A stretch of 64,000 nt of DNA. It comes from Lolliginicoccus suaedae. Lineage in GTDB: Bacteria; Actinomycetota; Actinomycetes; Mycobacteriales; Mycobacteriaceae. The position numbers and the translations under genes are program-made. Positions 42,704 to 52,194 of the stretch are shown here, one piece after another; the first letter of the stretch is position 1, and each line of letters begins with the position of its first letter. The stretch is from positions 1 to 64,000 of the forward strand of contig NZ_VSSO01000003.1 in the NCBI RefSeq assembly GCF_008312885.1, given 5' to 3'. The notes under the pieces are model-generated. The model was not told where the DNA came from, ran no database searches, and saw only the letters and a program-made list of their open reading frames with translations.

Positions 42704-43768
42704 ATGGTGCTCCGCGTTGCCGTGCTGCTGCCCGCGCAGACCGAGACCTTCGAGCTCGGCGTTGCCTGCGAGGTGTTCGGCGTCGACCGCCGCGATGACG
42801 GGCTGCCGCTCTACCGACTCGATCTCGTGGCCGCCGAGCCGGGGCCAGTATCCACCCGCTACGGCTACAGCATCCCCGCCGAGCATGATCTCGAGGTGCT
42901 CGACCGCGCCGGGCTCATCATCGTCAACGCCGGCGGCAACGGGCTCAATCCGGACGGCTCTACCTGCGTGAGCGAGGACCCGGGCCCGCTCGGCCCGGCG
43001 CTCGATGCGCTGCGCAGGGCCGAGCGGCGCGGAATACCAGTCGCCTCGCTCTGCACGGGCGCGTTCATCCTTGGCGCCGCGGGGATGCTCGATGGGCGCC
43101 GCTGCACCACGCATTGGCGCCACGCGGCGGAGCTGCAGCGCAGGTTCCCGCGCGCCCGTGTCGACCCCTCCGTGCTGTATGTCGAGGATCCGCCGGTGTT
43201 CACGAGCGCGGGCACGGCTGCCTCGATCGATCTGTGCCTGCACCTGGTGCGCCAGCTCGATGGGCCTCGCGTGGCCAATGTCATCGCGCGGCGCATGGTG
43301 GTGCCGCCGCATCGCGAGGGCGGGCAGGCCCAGTTCGTCGATCAGCCGATTCCCGAGGACGGCGGCGATTCGCTCGCGGCGGTGCGGGAATGGATGCGCG
43401 CCCATCTCGCGGAGGATCATTCGGTGGCGGCACTGGCGCGTCGGTCTCGCATGTCCCCGCGAACCTTCGCGCGGCGCTTCGTCGACGAGACAGGCGTGCC
43501 CCCGCACCGGTGGTTGACCGATCAGCGCGTCCTCGCGGCGCAGCACCTGCTGGAGTCGTCGACGTATTCGATGGAGCGGATCGCCTCGCTCGTGGGCTTC
43601 TCGTCCGCGGCGTCGCTGCGCGCGCATTTCCTCCGGCTGCGCCAGGTCACCCCGCTGGAGTATCGGCGCACGTTCGCCGCACCGAGGGGTGGCGCCCAGA
43701 TGCTGGCGGAGCCAGGAACCACGGCTAGGCGGCCCACAACCGTTGCGGCCCGAGGTCCTCGGCGCTGA
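42704..43768 (+). CDS. GlxA family AraC-type transcriptional regulator
   Basis: 354 aa. N-terminal DJ-1/PfpI-like domain (VAVLLPAQTETFELGVACEVFG ... VASLCTGAFILGAAGML, with the nucleophile-elbow Cys in LCTGAF) and a C-terminal AraC double HTH (AALARRSRMSPRTFARRF; ERIASLVGFSSAASLRAHF). Such regulators often sense small amides or amines. ATG 42704 with CATACT six bases upstream. The 3' end overlaps the convergent flavoenzyme by 44 bases. Confidence 0.88.
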   Translation: MVLRVAVLLPAQTETFELGVACEVFGVDRRDDGLPLYRLDLVAAEPGPVSTRYGYSIPAEHDLEVLDRAGLIIVNAGGNGLNPDGSTCVSEDPGPLGPALDALRRAERRGIPVASLCTGAFILGAAGMLDGRRCTTHWRHAAELQRRFPRARVDPSVLYVEDPPVFTSAGTAASIDLCLHLVRQLDGPRVANVIARRMVVPPHREGGQAQFVDQPIPEDGGDSLAAVREWMRAHLAEDHSVAALARRSRMSPRTFARRFVDETGVPPHRWLTDQRVLAAQHLLESSTYSMERIASLVGFSSAASLRAHFLRLRQVTPLEYRRTFAAPRGGAQMLAEPGTTARRPTTVAARGPRR

Positions 43769-44840
43769 CGGGAATGGTGTCCGGGATGGCGTTGCCGGTG
43801 AGCAGTGCTGCCGCCGCGACCGCGAGCGCGGGCGCCATCTGGATGCCATAGCCGCCCTGCCCGGCGAGGAAGCCAAAGCCGGGGAGATCCGGTACCAGCC
43901 CGGCTACCGGTGCACCGTCGGGCGCGAAGGTGCGCAGCCCGCCCCAGGAGCGGCGAACCGTGCGCAAGCCGAGGGTGGTGGCGTCGTTGATCTCCTCCAT
44001 GGCGCGGGCGATGTTCAGTTCCGAGGCCTTGGCATCGCCAGCATCGACGGGGTCGGCGTCGGCGGGCGAGGCGAGGATGCCGTCGCCCTCGGGCTTGAAG
44101 TACCAGCGCTCGGCCGGGTCGCCAATGGTGGGACCGTGCGGATCGACCGGCACGCTCGCGGGGCTGAGGAACAGGGTGCGGCGCTTGGGCACCAGCCCGA
44201 GGGGCCGCGCACCCGCCATCTCGGCGATCGCATCGGCCCACGCTCCCGCCGCGTCGATGACCAGCCCGGCCTCGACGGTCTCCGACGCTGTGGTGATGCG
44301 CCAAGCATCGCCTGTCCGCTCCAGGCCAGTGACGCGCGCCCCGGTGCGAGTGGTGCCGCCGCGCGACTTGAACCCCCGCACATACATCTGGTGGACGGCG
44401 AGCACGTCGATGTCCTGACCACCGCCGTCGAGCACGCACCAGCGCAGCGTCTCCGGCTTCAGCAGTGCTGACTTCGCCAGTGCCGCAGGGGCATCGAGCT
44501 TGTCGACGCTGCCTTCCTGCGCGGCGAGGATCGATGTCAATGCGGCGTCGCTCTCGTCGTCGAACGCTGTCCACAACAGCTCGCGCGGGGTCAGCGGGTG
44601 CGTGTCCCCCCACTGCTCGGCAAGGGAGTCGAATATGGGGCCACTGGCCACGGTGAGGGCCCGCACCACGTCCCCGCCGTAGGAGGGCAGGTACATCGCG
44701 GCGGAGCGTCCGGTCGAGTGGGCGGCGAGCATCGATTCGCCCTCGAGGAGCAGAACGCGGGATTCACCGGCTAGCTCGTAGGCGATGGACGCGCCCGCCA
44801 TGCCGCCACCGATGACGACAACATCCCAGGTCTCGCTCAT
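43725..44840 (-). CDS. FAD-dependent D-amino-acid/glycine oxidase-type oxidoreductase
   Basis: 371 aa DAO-family flavoprotein. Rossmann motif VVVIGGGMAGASIAYEL at residue 7, family block TGRSAAMYLPSYGG, second FAD contact VIDAAGAWAD and C-terminal GLVPDLPGFGFLAGQGGYGIQ. Probably deaminates an amino acid or amine; substrate not predictable. ATG one base after the polA stop. The longer upstream frame is inside polA and is a shadow. Confidence 0.88.
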   Translation of the reverse strand: MSETWDVVVIGGGMAGASIAYELAGESRVLLLEGESMLAAHSTGRSAAMYLPSYGGDVVRALTVASGPIFDSLAEQWGDTHPLTPRELLWTAFDDESDAALTSILAAQEGSVDKLDAPAALAKSALLKPETLRWCVLDGGGQDIDVLAVHQMYVRGFKSRGGTTRTGARVTGLERTGDAWRITTASETVEAGLVIDAAGAWADAIAEMAGARPLGLVPKRRTLFLSPASVPVDPHGPTIGDPAERWYFKPEGDGILASPADADPVDAGDAKASELNIARAMEEINDATTLGLRTVRRSWGGLRTFAPDGAPVAGLVPDLPGFGFLAGQGGYGIQMAPALAVAAAALLTGNAIPDTIPVSAEDLGPQRLWAA

Positions 44841-44841
44841 A

Positions 44842-47592
44842 TCAATGCCCCGCGCTCTCCCACGAAGTTCCCGCGCCCATCGATACATCGAGCGGCACGG
44901 ACAACGTGTATGCCCCTTCCATCTCCGTACGCACCAACTGTTCCACGGTTTCCCGCTCGTCGCTACGCACTTCGAGAACAAGCTCGTCATGGACCTGCAG
45001 CAGCATGCGGGAGCGAAGCTGCTCCTTGGCGAGTGCTTTGTGCACGCGCAGCATGGCGACCTTGATGATGTCGGCGGCGCTTCCCTGGATGGGGGCGTTG
45101 AGCGCGGCGCGCTCGGCCACCTCGCGGCGCTGCCGGTTGTCGCTGTTGAGATCGGGTAGGTAGCGGCGACGGCCGAACACCGTCGAGGTGTAGCCGTCCT
45201 TGCGGGCCTGCTCCACCACCTCGTGCAGGTAGTCGCGGACCGCGCCGAACCGCGCGAAGTAGGCCTCCATCTGCGACTTCGCTTCGTCGTTGGAGATCTT
45301 GAGCTGCTGCGCGAGGCCATAGGCGGACAACCCGTACACCAGGCCGTAGGACATCGCCTTGACGCGCCGCCGCAGCTCGGGGGTCACTTCGTCGAGCGGC
45401 ACGCCGAAGGCTTGCGAGCCGACGAAGCTGTGCAGGTCCTCGCCGGCATTGAACGCGCCGATGAGCCCCTCGTCACCGGACAGGTGCGCCATGATCCGCA
45501 TCTCGATCTGCGAGTAGTCCGCGGTGAGCAGCGTGTCATAGGTGGTCTCGCCCGAGTGGCCGACCACGAAGGCCTCGCGGATGCGTCGGCCCGCATCGGT
45601 GCGGATGGGGATGTTCTGCAGGTTTGGCTCGGTCGAGGAGAGCCGCCCGGTCGCGGCGATGGTCTGGTTGAAGGTGGTGTGGATGCGTCCATCGTCGGCG
45701 ACGGTCTTGAGCAGGCCCTCGACGGTGGTCTTCAGCTTGGTGGCGTCGCGGTGCGAGAGCAGATGCTGCAGGAAGGGATGCTGCGTCTTCTCGTAGAGCC
45801 CCACGAGCGCCTCGGCGTCGGTGGTGTAGCCGGTCTTGGTGCGCTTGGTCTTGGGCATGTCGAGCTCATCGAACAGCACGACCTGCAGCTGCTTCGGCGA
45901 GCCGAGGTTGATCTGCTTGCCGATCTCCCCGTAGGCGGCCTCGGCAGCGTCATGGACGTGGCTGGCGAACTCCTTGCGCAGGTCCTCGAGCATGCCGGTG
46001 TCGACCGCGATGCCCGCCGCCTCCAGGCTGGCGAGAACAAAAGCGAGCGGCAGCTCCATCTCCGTGAGCAGGGTGCGCGACTCTATTCCGTCGAGCTCGG
46101 CGTCGAGGGCATTGGCGAGGTCCGCCACCGCGCGGGCCCGCAGCATCGCTGCCCGGGCCTGCTTCTCGTCGGTGTCATCGGCATCATCGAGCAACGACAG
46201 CTGCTCGGTCTCGTCCTCGTCGATGCGCAGCTCGCGGCCGAGGTAGCGCAGCGAGAGGTCGTCGAGCTTGAATGTGCGCTGCCCGGGCCGCACGAGGTAG
46301 GCCGCGAGCGCGGTATCGCTGCCCACCCCCTCGAGGGTCCAGCCGCGTCCGCGCAGCGCATGGATGGCCCACTTGACGTCGTGCACGGCCTTGAGATGAT
46401 CGGGGCTCGCGAACCACTCACCGAGCGCGGCCTCATCATCGGAGCCGAGCTGCTCGGTGGCGAGATAGGCACCCGTTCCGTCCGCGGCAGCAAGAGCGAT
46501 CGCAGTGGCGTCGGCATCATGAACGCGGTGGACGCTGACGACCTCGACGCCATGCCGGTCACCGGCGGTGGCGTGAGTGGCAAGCCAGTCGCGGACCGTG
46601 CCGGGCTCGAGAACGGCGCCGTGGATGTCGAACCCGCTGTCCGCCTCGGGCTCGGTGGAGGAGAGCGAATCGAACAAGCGATCACGCAGCACCCGGAACT
46701 CGAGGTCGTCGAAGAGCCCATGGATGCGTTCCCTGTCCCACGCCCGCAGCTCGAGGTCCGCGGGCTGGTAGGGCAGCGCCATGTCGCGCACCATCTCGGT
46801 GAGGTCCCGGTTGAGCAGCACCGCGGAGAGGTTCTCGCGGAGCGAGTCGCCGACCTTGCCGCGCACCTTGTCGACGTTCTCGACGAGGCCATCGAGCGAG
46901 CCGTACTCGCGGATCCATTTCGCGGCGGTCTTCTCCCCCACCCCCGGGATGCCGGGCAAGTTGTCGCTCGGATCCCCGCGCAGCGCGGCGAAGTCCGGGT
47001 ACTGCGGCGGCGTGAGCCCGTACTTCTCCTCCACCGCTTCCGGGGTGTACCGGGTGAGATCGGAGACGCCCCGCTTCGGGTACAGCACCGTCACATCGTC
47101 GGTGACGAGTTGCAGGGAGTCCCGGTCGCCGGTGCAGACGAGCACCTCGAATCCCTGCCCAGCGGCGGCGGTGGCGAGCGTGGCGATGATGTCATCGGCC
47201 TCGAACCCGGCCTCGGCCATCACCGGGATGCCCAGCGCGGCGAGCACGTCCTTGGTGATCTCCACCTGCCCCTTGAACTCATCGGGGGTCTTGGCGCGGT
47301 TCGCCTTGTACTCGGGGAACTTCTCGCTGCGGAAGGTCTGGCGCGAGACGTCGAACGCTGCCGCCACGTGGGTTGGCCGCTCGTCCCGCAGGAGGTTGAT
47401 CAGCATCGACGTGAAGCCATACACGGCGTTGGTGGTCTGCCCGCTCGAGGTCTGGAACTTGTCCGCGGGCAGCGCGAAGAAGGCCCGGTAGGCCAACGAA
47501 TGCCCATCGAGCAGCAGCAGGCGCGGGCGACCGCCGCCCTCGGGCGAGGCGGATGTGGAGGACGCGGGGATCTTCGCTGCGGGGGAACTCAC
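44842..47592 (-). CDS. polA: DNA polymerase I
   Basis: About 916 aa. 5'-3' flap nuclease domain at the N-terminus (LLLLDGHSLAYRAFFALP; DNLPGIPGVGEKTA), a degenerate 3'-5' proofreading domain lacking clear acidic triad motifs, and the polymerase domain with motif A DYSQIEMR, motif B RRRVKAMSYGLVYGLSAYG and motif C VHDELVLE. The fingers helix has Tyr (MSYG) where E. coli has Phe762, as in mycobacteria. GTG 47592 is preceded by TAGACT at seven bases and has no Shine-Dalgarno: leaderless. Confidence 0.96.
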   Translation of the reverse strand: MSSPAAKIPASSTSASPEGGGRPRLLLLDGHSLAYRAFFALPADKFQTSSGQTTNAVYGFTSMLINLLRDERPTHVAAAFDVSRQTFRSEKFPEYKANRAKTPDEFKGQVEITKDVLAALGIPVMAEAGFEADDIIATLATAAAGQGFEVLVCTGDRDSLQLVTDDVTVLYPKRGVSDLTRYTPEAVEEKYGLTPPQYPDFAALRGDPSDNLPGIPGVGEKTAAKWIREYGSLDGLVENVDKVRGKVGDSLRENLSAVLLNRDLTEMVRDMALPYQPADLELRAWDRERIHGLFDDLEFRVLRDRLFDSLSSTEPEADSGFDIHGAVLEPGTVRDWLATHATAGDRHGVEVVSVHRVHDADATAIALAAADGTGAYLATEQLGSDDEAALGEWFASPDHLKAVHDVKWAIHALRGRGWTLEGVGSDTALAAYLVRPGQRTFKLDDLSLRYLGRELRIDEDETEQLSLLDDADDTDEKQARAAMLRARAVADLANALDAELDGIESRTLLTEMELPLAFVLASLEAAGIAVDTGMLEDLRKEFASHVHDAAEAAYGEIGKQINLGSPKQLQVVLFDELDMPKTKRTKTGYTTDAEALVGLYEKTQHPFLQHLLSHRDATKLKTTVEGLLKTVADDGRIHTTFNQTIAATGRLSSTEPNLQNIPIRTDAGRRIREAFVVGHSGETTYDTLLTADYSQIEMRIMAHLSGDEGLIGAFNAGEDLHSFVGSQAFGVPLDEVTPELRRRVKAMSYGLVYGLSAYGLAQQLKISNDEAKSQMEAYFARFGAVRDYLHEVVEQARKDGYTSTVFGRRRYLPDLNSDNRQRREVAERAALNAPIQGSAADIIKVAMLRVHKALAKEQLRSRMLLQVHDELVLEVRSDERETVEQLVRTEMEGAYTLSVPLDVSMGAGTSWESAGH

Positions 47593-47819
47593 GCGACACA
47601 GTCTAGAGAGGAGCCCCGACACTCGGCGGCATCGACGTGTCGCTCGATTCGCGGCCCGGCAAAACGGCGGGGGAAACACTGGCGCAACACGCCGACGTGC
47701 GCATCCGAAACGAAACGGACGTAAGGTTCCACAGCTGAGAAGATCAAACGGACAAATCGCGGAAGCACGCGATTCCGACCGGCCCCGGCACCGCGCTCGC
47801 GCGACCGGGAGGAGGACAC

Positions 47820-49190
47820 GTGATAAACACTGCTAGCCGGCGCGGCGCATCGCTCGGGGCGGCCGCGCTCGCGACGCTGCTGCTCGCGCTGCTCTCGGCA
47901 CTCCTCGCGAGCGGATTCGCCCACGCCCAGGATCCGCCCGGCGATGATCCTGCCGCCACCGGCACCGTGCAGGGGACCCTGGTCAACGCGGGCACCCAGG
48001 TGGCCGGGGCAACGCTCACCGCCATCGACGAGTCGGGCGACGAGGTGGCCGAGGCCACCTCCAACGAGCGTGGCCGCTGGTCGATGATGCTCCCGCCCGG
48101 CACCTACACGATCACCCTCGTCGAGGCATCCCTGCCACCGGACGTGCTCGTGCAGACCAGCGAGCGCACCGTCACCGTCCGCGCGGACCGCGTCGCCTCC
48201 GTGATCTACACCTTCGGCGACATCCGCAGCGGCCTCGACATCTCGCTGGGCGAGAAGCTGCTGCGATTGACCATCGAAGGGCTCCGATTCGGCCTGGTCA
48301 TCGCCATCACCGCAGTGGGACTGAGCCTGATCTTCGGCACCACGGGCCTGACGAACTTCGCCCACGGCGAGCTCGTCACCATCGGGGCAGTGGCCGCATG
48401 GGTCGCGAACCTGCTGCTCGGCGAAGTGTTCCGTTTCGGCGACGGCACCTCATGGGGCGCGAACCTCAGCCTCGCCGCGAACCTCGGCATTGCCACGATC
48501 ATCGCGGTCATCGTCGGCATCATCGTCGGGCTGCTCAACAACTCGGTGATCTGGCGGCCCTTGCGCCGCCGCGGGGCCAGCCTCGTCGCGCAGCTCGTGG
48601 TCTCCATCGGCCTCGCGCTCGCCCTGCGCGCCGCGATCCTGTTGTTCTTCTCCGACCGCTCGCAAGCGTTCACCACCTACCAGGCGCAGCGGCAGATCGA
48701 GCTCGGCCCGGTCGCGATCACCCCGGTCAACCTCGGCACCATGGCGGTCAGCCTGGTGGTGCTCGTCGCGGTCGCGCTGATGTTCAAGATGACCCGCATC
48801 GGCAAGGCAATGCGCGCCGTCGCCGATAACAAAGATCTCGCGGCCTCGTCCGGCATCAATGTGGAGCGCGTAATCGCGTTCGTCTGGGCGCTCGGTGGTG
48901 GCCTCGCCGCGCTCGGCGGGGTGCTGTTCGCGATCTCGGAGCTCAACGGCACCGTGCAGTTCGAGATGGGCTTCAAGCTGCTGCTCCTCATGTTCGCCGG
49001 CATCATCCTCGGCGGGCTCGGCACCGCCTACGGCGCTCTCCTCGGCTGCGTGCTGCTCGGACTCCTCGTGCAGTTGTCCACGCTCGTGATCAATCCCGAC
49101 CTGAAGTACACAGGAGGCCTGCTGGTGCTCATCCTCGTGCTCGTGCTGCGCCCGCAGGGAATCCTCGGTTCCCGGACGAGGGTGGGGTGA
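47820..49190 (+). CDS. livH: branched-chain amino acid ABC permease LivH with extracytoplasmic N-terminal domain
   Basis: 456 aa. Residues 1-36 are a signal peptide ending AHAQD. Residues ~45-125 form a carboxypeptidase-regulatory-like beta-sandwich (GTVQGTLVNAGTQVAGATL ... GRWSMMLPPGTYTI). From ~145 on it is a LivH permease with the usual GLSLIFGTTGLTNFAHGEL and RAVADNKDLAASSGIN coupling segment. GTG start after GGAGGAGG. Likely imports a hydrophobic amino acid or related substrate together with livM, livG, livF and livK. Confidence 0.9.
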   Translation: MINTASRRGASLGAAALATLLLALLSALLASGFAHAQDPPGDDPAATGTVQGTLVNAGTQVAGATLTAIDESGDEVAEATSNERGRWSMMLPPGTYTITLVEASLPPDVLVQTSERTVTVRADRVASVIYTFGDIRSGLDISLGEKLLRLTIEGLRFGLVIAITAVGLSLIFGTTGLTNFAHGELVTIGAVAAWVANLLLGEVFRFGDGTSWGANLSLAANLGIATIIAVIVGIIVGLLNNSVIWRPLRRRGASLVAQLVVSIGLALALRAAILLFFSDRSQAFTTYQAQRQIELGPVAITPVNLGTMAVSLVVLVAVALMFKMTRIGKAMRAVADNKDLAASSGINVERVIAFVWALGGGLAALGGVLFAISELNGTVQFEMGFKLLLLMFAGIILGGLGTAYGALLGCVLLGLLVQLSTLVINPDLKYTGGLLVLILVLVLRPQGILGSRTRVG

Positions 49191-49197
49191 GGCACCG

Positions 49198-50199
49198 ATG
49201 AACATCCTCGGAATCGACGCCGGCGTGGTGCTGAGCAACGCGCTCGCCCAGTTCGTCGGCCCGCAAGCAATCTTCTTCGCGCTCCTCGCGATCGGGCTGA
49301 ACATCCACTTCGGCTATACCGGCCTGCTGAACTTCGGGCAGATCGGCTTCGCGCTCGTCAGCGCCTACGGGGTGGGCATCACCGTGGTGGTCTATGACCA
49401 GCCGATGTGGCTCGGACTGATCGTGGGCATGGGCGCATCGGTGGTGCTCGCGCTCCTGCTCGGCGTTCCGACGCTGCGCCTGAGGGCCGATTACCTCGCC
49501 ATCGTCACCATCGCCGCATCCGAGATCCTGCGGCTCGCCGCCCGCTCCACCGCCTCCGATGACATCACCCGCGGCACGCGCGGCATCCAGGGGCAGAACT
49601 TCGCGTTCCAGTCGATCAACCCCTACGACTCGGGCCGCGAGTACACCATCCTAGGGGTGAAGTTCCTTGGCTCCACCCTGTGGTCGATGACCGTCGGCTG
49701 GGCGCTGATCGCTGTCCTCGTCGTGGTCGTATGGCTGCTGGTGCGCAGCCCGTGGGGGCGCGCGCTCAAGGCCGTTCGCGAGGACGAGGACGCGGCCCGC
49801 GCGCTCGGAAAGAACGTCTTCATGTACCGCATGCAGGCGCTCGTCCTCGGTGGCTTCTTCGGTGGCCTCGCCGGCATCTTCATCGCCATGACACAGGCGC
49901 TGAATCCCGACTTCTTCTCCACCCAGCAAACCTTCTTCGCCTGGACCGCCATGATCCTCGGCGGTGCAGCCACGGTGCTCGGGCCGGTCGTCGGCGCGAT
50001 GGTGTTCTGGTTCGTGTTCTCCCTCATCGACAACGTGCTCCGCCAGCTCGCCACCGGCCCCGACTCGGTGCTGCCCATCTCCGCGCAGCAGGTCGGCGCC
50101 GTGCAGATCATGCTGGTCGGCATCCTGCTCGCGGTGCTCATCATCTACCGCCCCCAAGGCATCCTCGGACGCAAGGAGGAGGTGCAGCTCAATGCCTAA
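49198..50199 (+). CDS. livM: branched-chain amino acid ABC permease LivM
   Basis: 333 aa polytopic permease. LNIHFGYTGLLNFGQIGF is the family entry motif and LKAVREDEDAARALGKNVF the EAA-like coupling loop to the ATPases. Eight or nine transmembrane segments. Starts 7 bases after livH; its last eight bases overlap livG. Confidence 0.94.
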   Translation: MNILGIDAGVVLSNALAQFVGPQAIFFALLAIGLNIHFGYTGLLNFGQIGFALVSAYGVGITVVVYDQPMWLGLIVGMGASVVLALLLGVPTLRLRADYLAIVTIAASEILRLAARSTASDDITRGTRGIQGQNFAFQSINPYDSGREYTILGVKFLGSTLWSMTVGWALIAVLVVVVWLLVRSPWGRALKAVREDEDAARALGKNVFMYRMQALVLGGFFGGLAGIFIAMTQALNPDFFSTQQTFFAWTAMILGGAATVLGPVVGAMVFWFVFSLIDNVLRQLATGPDSVLPISAQQVGAVQIMLVGILLAVLIIYRPQGILGRKEEVQLNA

Positions 50200-51156
50200 T
50201 ACCACCAGTGACCCGTTCACCGGGGTCGAGCGCGTGCCCGGCAGCCCCAAGCCCGACCCGATCATCATCGCCGACCACGTCACACGCTCGTTCGGCGGCG
50301 TGCGAGCGGTCAACGTCGAGCACCTCGAGATCGAGCGCGGCACCATCACCGGGCTCATCGGGCCGAACGGAGCAGGCAAGACCACCCTGTTCAACCTGCT
50401 CACCGGGTTCGACCGCGCCAACAGCGGCACGTGGTCGCTCGACGGCACGACGATCTCCTCGAGGCCCGCCTACCGGGTGGCGCGCAGCGGCATGGTCCGC
50501 ACCTTCCAGCTCACCAAGGCGCTCTCCCGCCTCACCGTGCTCGACAACGTGCGCCTCGGCGCGACGGGCCAGACCGGCGAGAGCATGATCGGCGCCCTGA
50601 TGCCGTGGTCCTGGCGCGCGCAGGAAGCCGAGATCACCGAGCGCGCCCACGCGATGCTCGCGCGGTTCAAGCTCGACGCGAAGGCCAGCGACATGGCTGG
50701 CTCGCTCTCCGGCGGGCAGCGCAAGCTCCTCGAGATGGCACGAGCGTTGATGACCGATCCGAAGGTCGTGATGCTCGACGAGCCCATGGCCGGAGTGAAC
50801 CCCGCGCTGACCCAGAGCCTCCTCGGGCACATCAAGTCCCTGCGCGACGACGGCACGACCGTGGTGTTCGTCGAGCACGATATGGACGTCATCCGCGACG
50901 TCTCCGACTGGGTCGTTGTGATGGCACAGGGCGAGATCATCGCGGAAGGACCACCGAGCGAGCTCTCGAGCAACCCAGCAGTCGTCGACGCCTACCTCGG
51001 TAGCCACCACGACAAGCCGCTCGAGTTCGACGAGCATGGCAATCCCGTCGGCGAGACGGCACGCATGGTCGAGGAAATGGAAGCTCAGCTCGCCCAGCGG
51101 GTCCAGAGCGGCCAGAGCATCTCCGACGCTCGAGAGCCCGAGAAGGGAACCAGCCG

Positions 51157-51160
<4 letters not shown>
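50192..51160 (+). CDS. livG: branched-chain amino acid ABC ATPase LivG
   Basis: 322 aa. Walker A GPNGAGKTTLFN, signature LSGGQRKLLE, Walker B VVMLDEPMAGVNP and H-loop VEHDMD. Longer than the usual ~255 aa: there is a 20-residue N-terminal lead and a ~45-residue polar C-terminal tail (MVEEMEAQLAQRVQSGQSI). ATG 50192 overlaps the end of livM. Confidence 0.95.
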
Positions 51161-51978
<818 letters not shown>

Positions 51979-52010
51979 CGGGCGGCTGCTTGCCGAACTG
52001 GCCGAAGCTG

Positions 52011-52060
52011 CAAACGCGATAGAAACTGCCGACAACCCCGGGCAGCTTCTATCGCGTTTG
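52011..52060. repeat. palindromic intergenic element, family A (copy 2)
   Basis: Twenty-base arms (52011-52030 and 52041-52060) with one G-U, built on the same core AAACGCGATAGAA as the copy at 28777, and a ten-base loop. Downstream of livF, so it could end the transcript. Two copies of CCGGTGCGTTTGCGGAA follow at 52068-52084 and 52090-52106. Confidence 0.8.
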
Positions 52061-52138
52061 GCGTTTTCCGGTGCGTTTGCGGAAGCGGCCGGTGCGTTTG
52101 CGGAAATGCCACGCCCGCCACCGCGCGACCAACAGCAA

Positions 52139-52169
52139 CGGGGCGGCGCTCGATGTGAGCGCCGCCCCG
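52139..52169. terminator. bidirectional terminator between livF and livK
   Basis: Perfect 13-bp stem CGGGGCGGCGCTC / GAGCGCCGCCCCG with loop GATGT, between the convergent liv genes. Confidence 0.85.
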
Positions 52170-52194
52170 CTAGTGCTTGTCGAGCTGTGCCAGG

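Noticed and set aside
45223-47724. Open frame of 833 codons on the plus strand opposite polA
   Set aside because: Antisense shadow caused by high G+C third positions; composition is low-complexity (LGxxG, VEHLE) without motifs, whereas polA has all family motifs.
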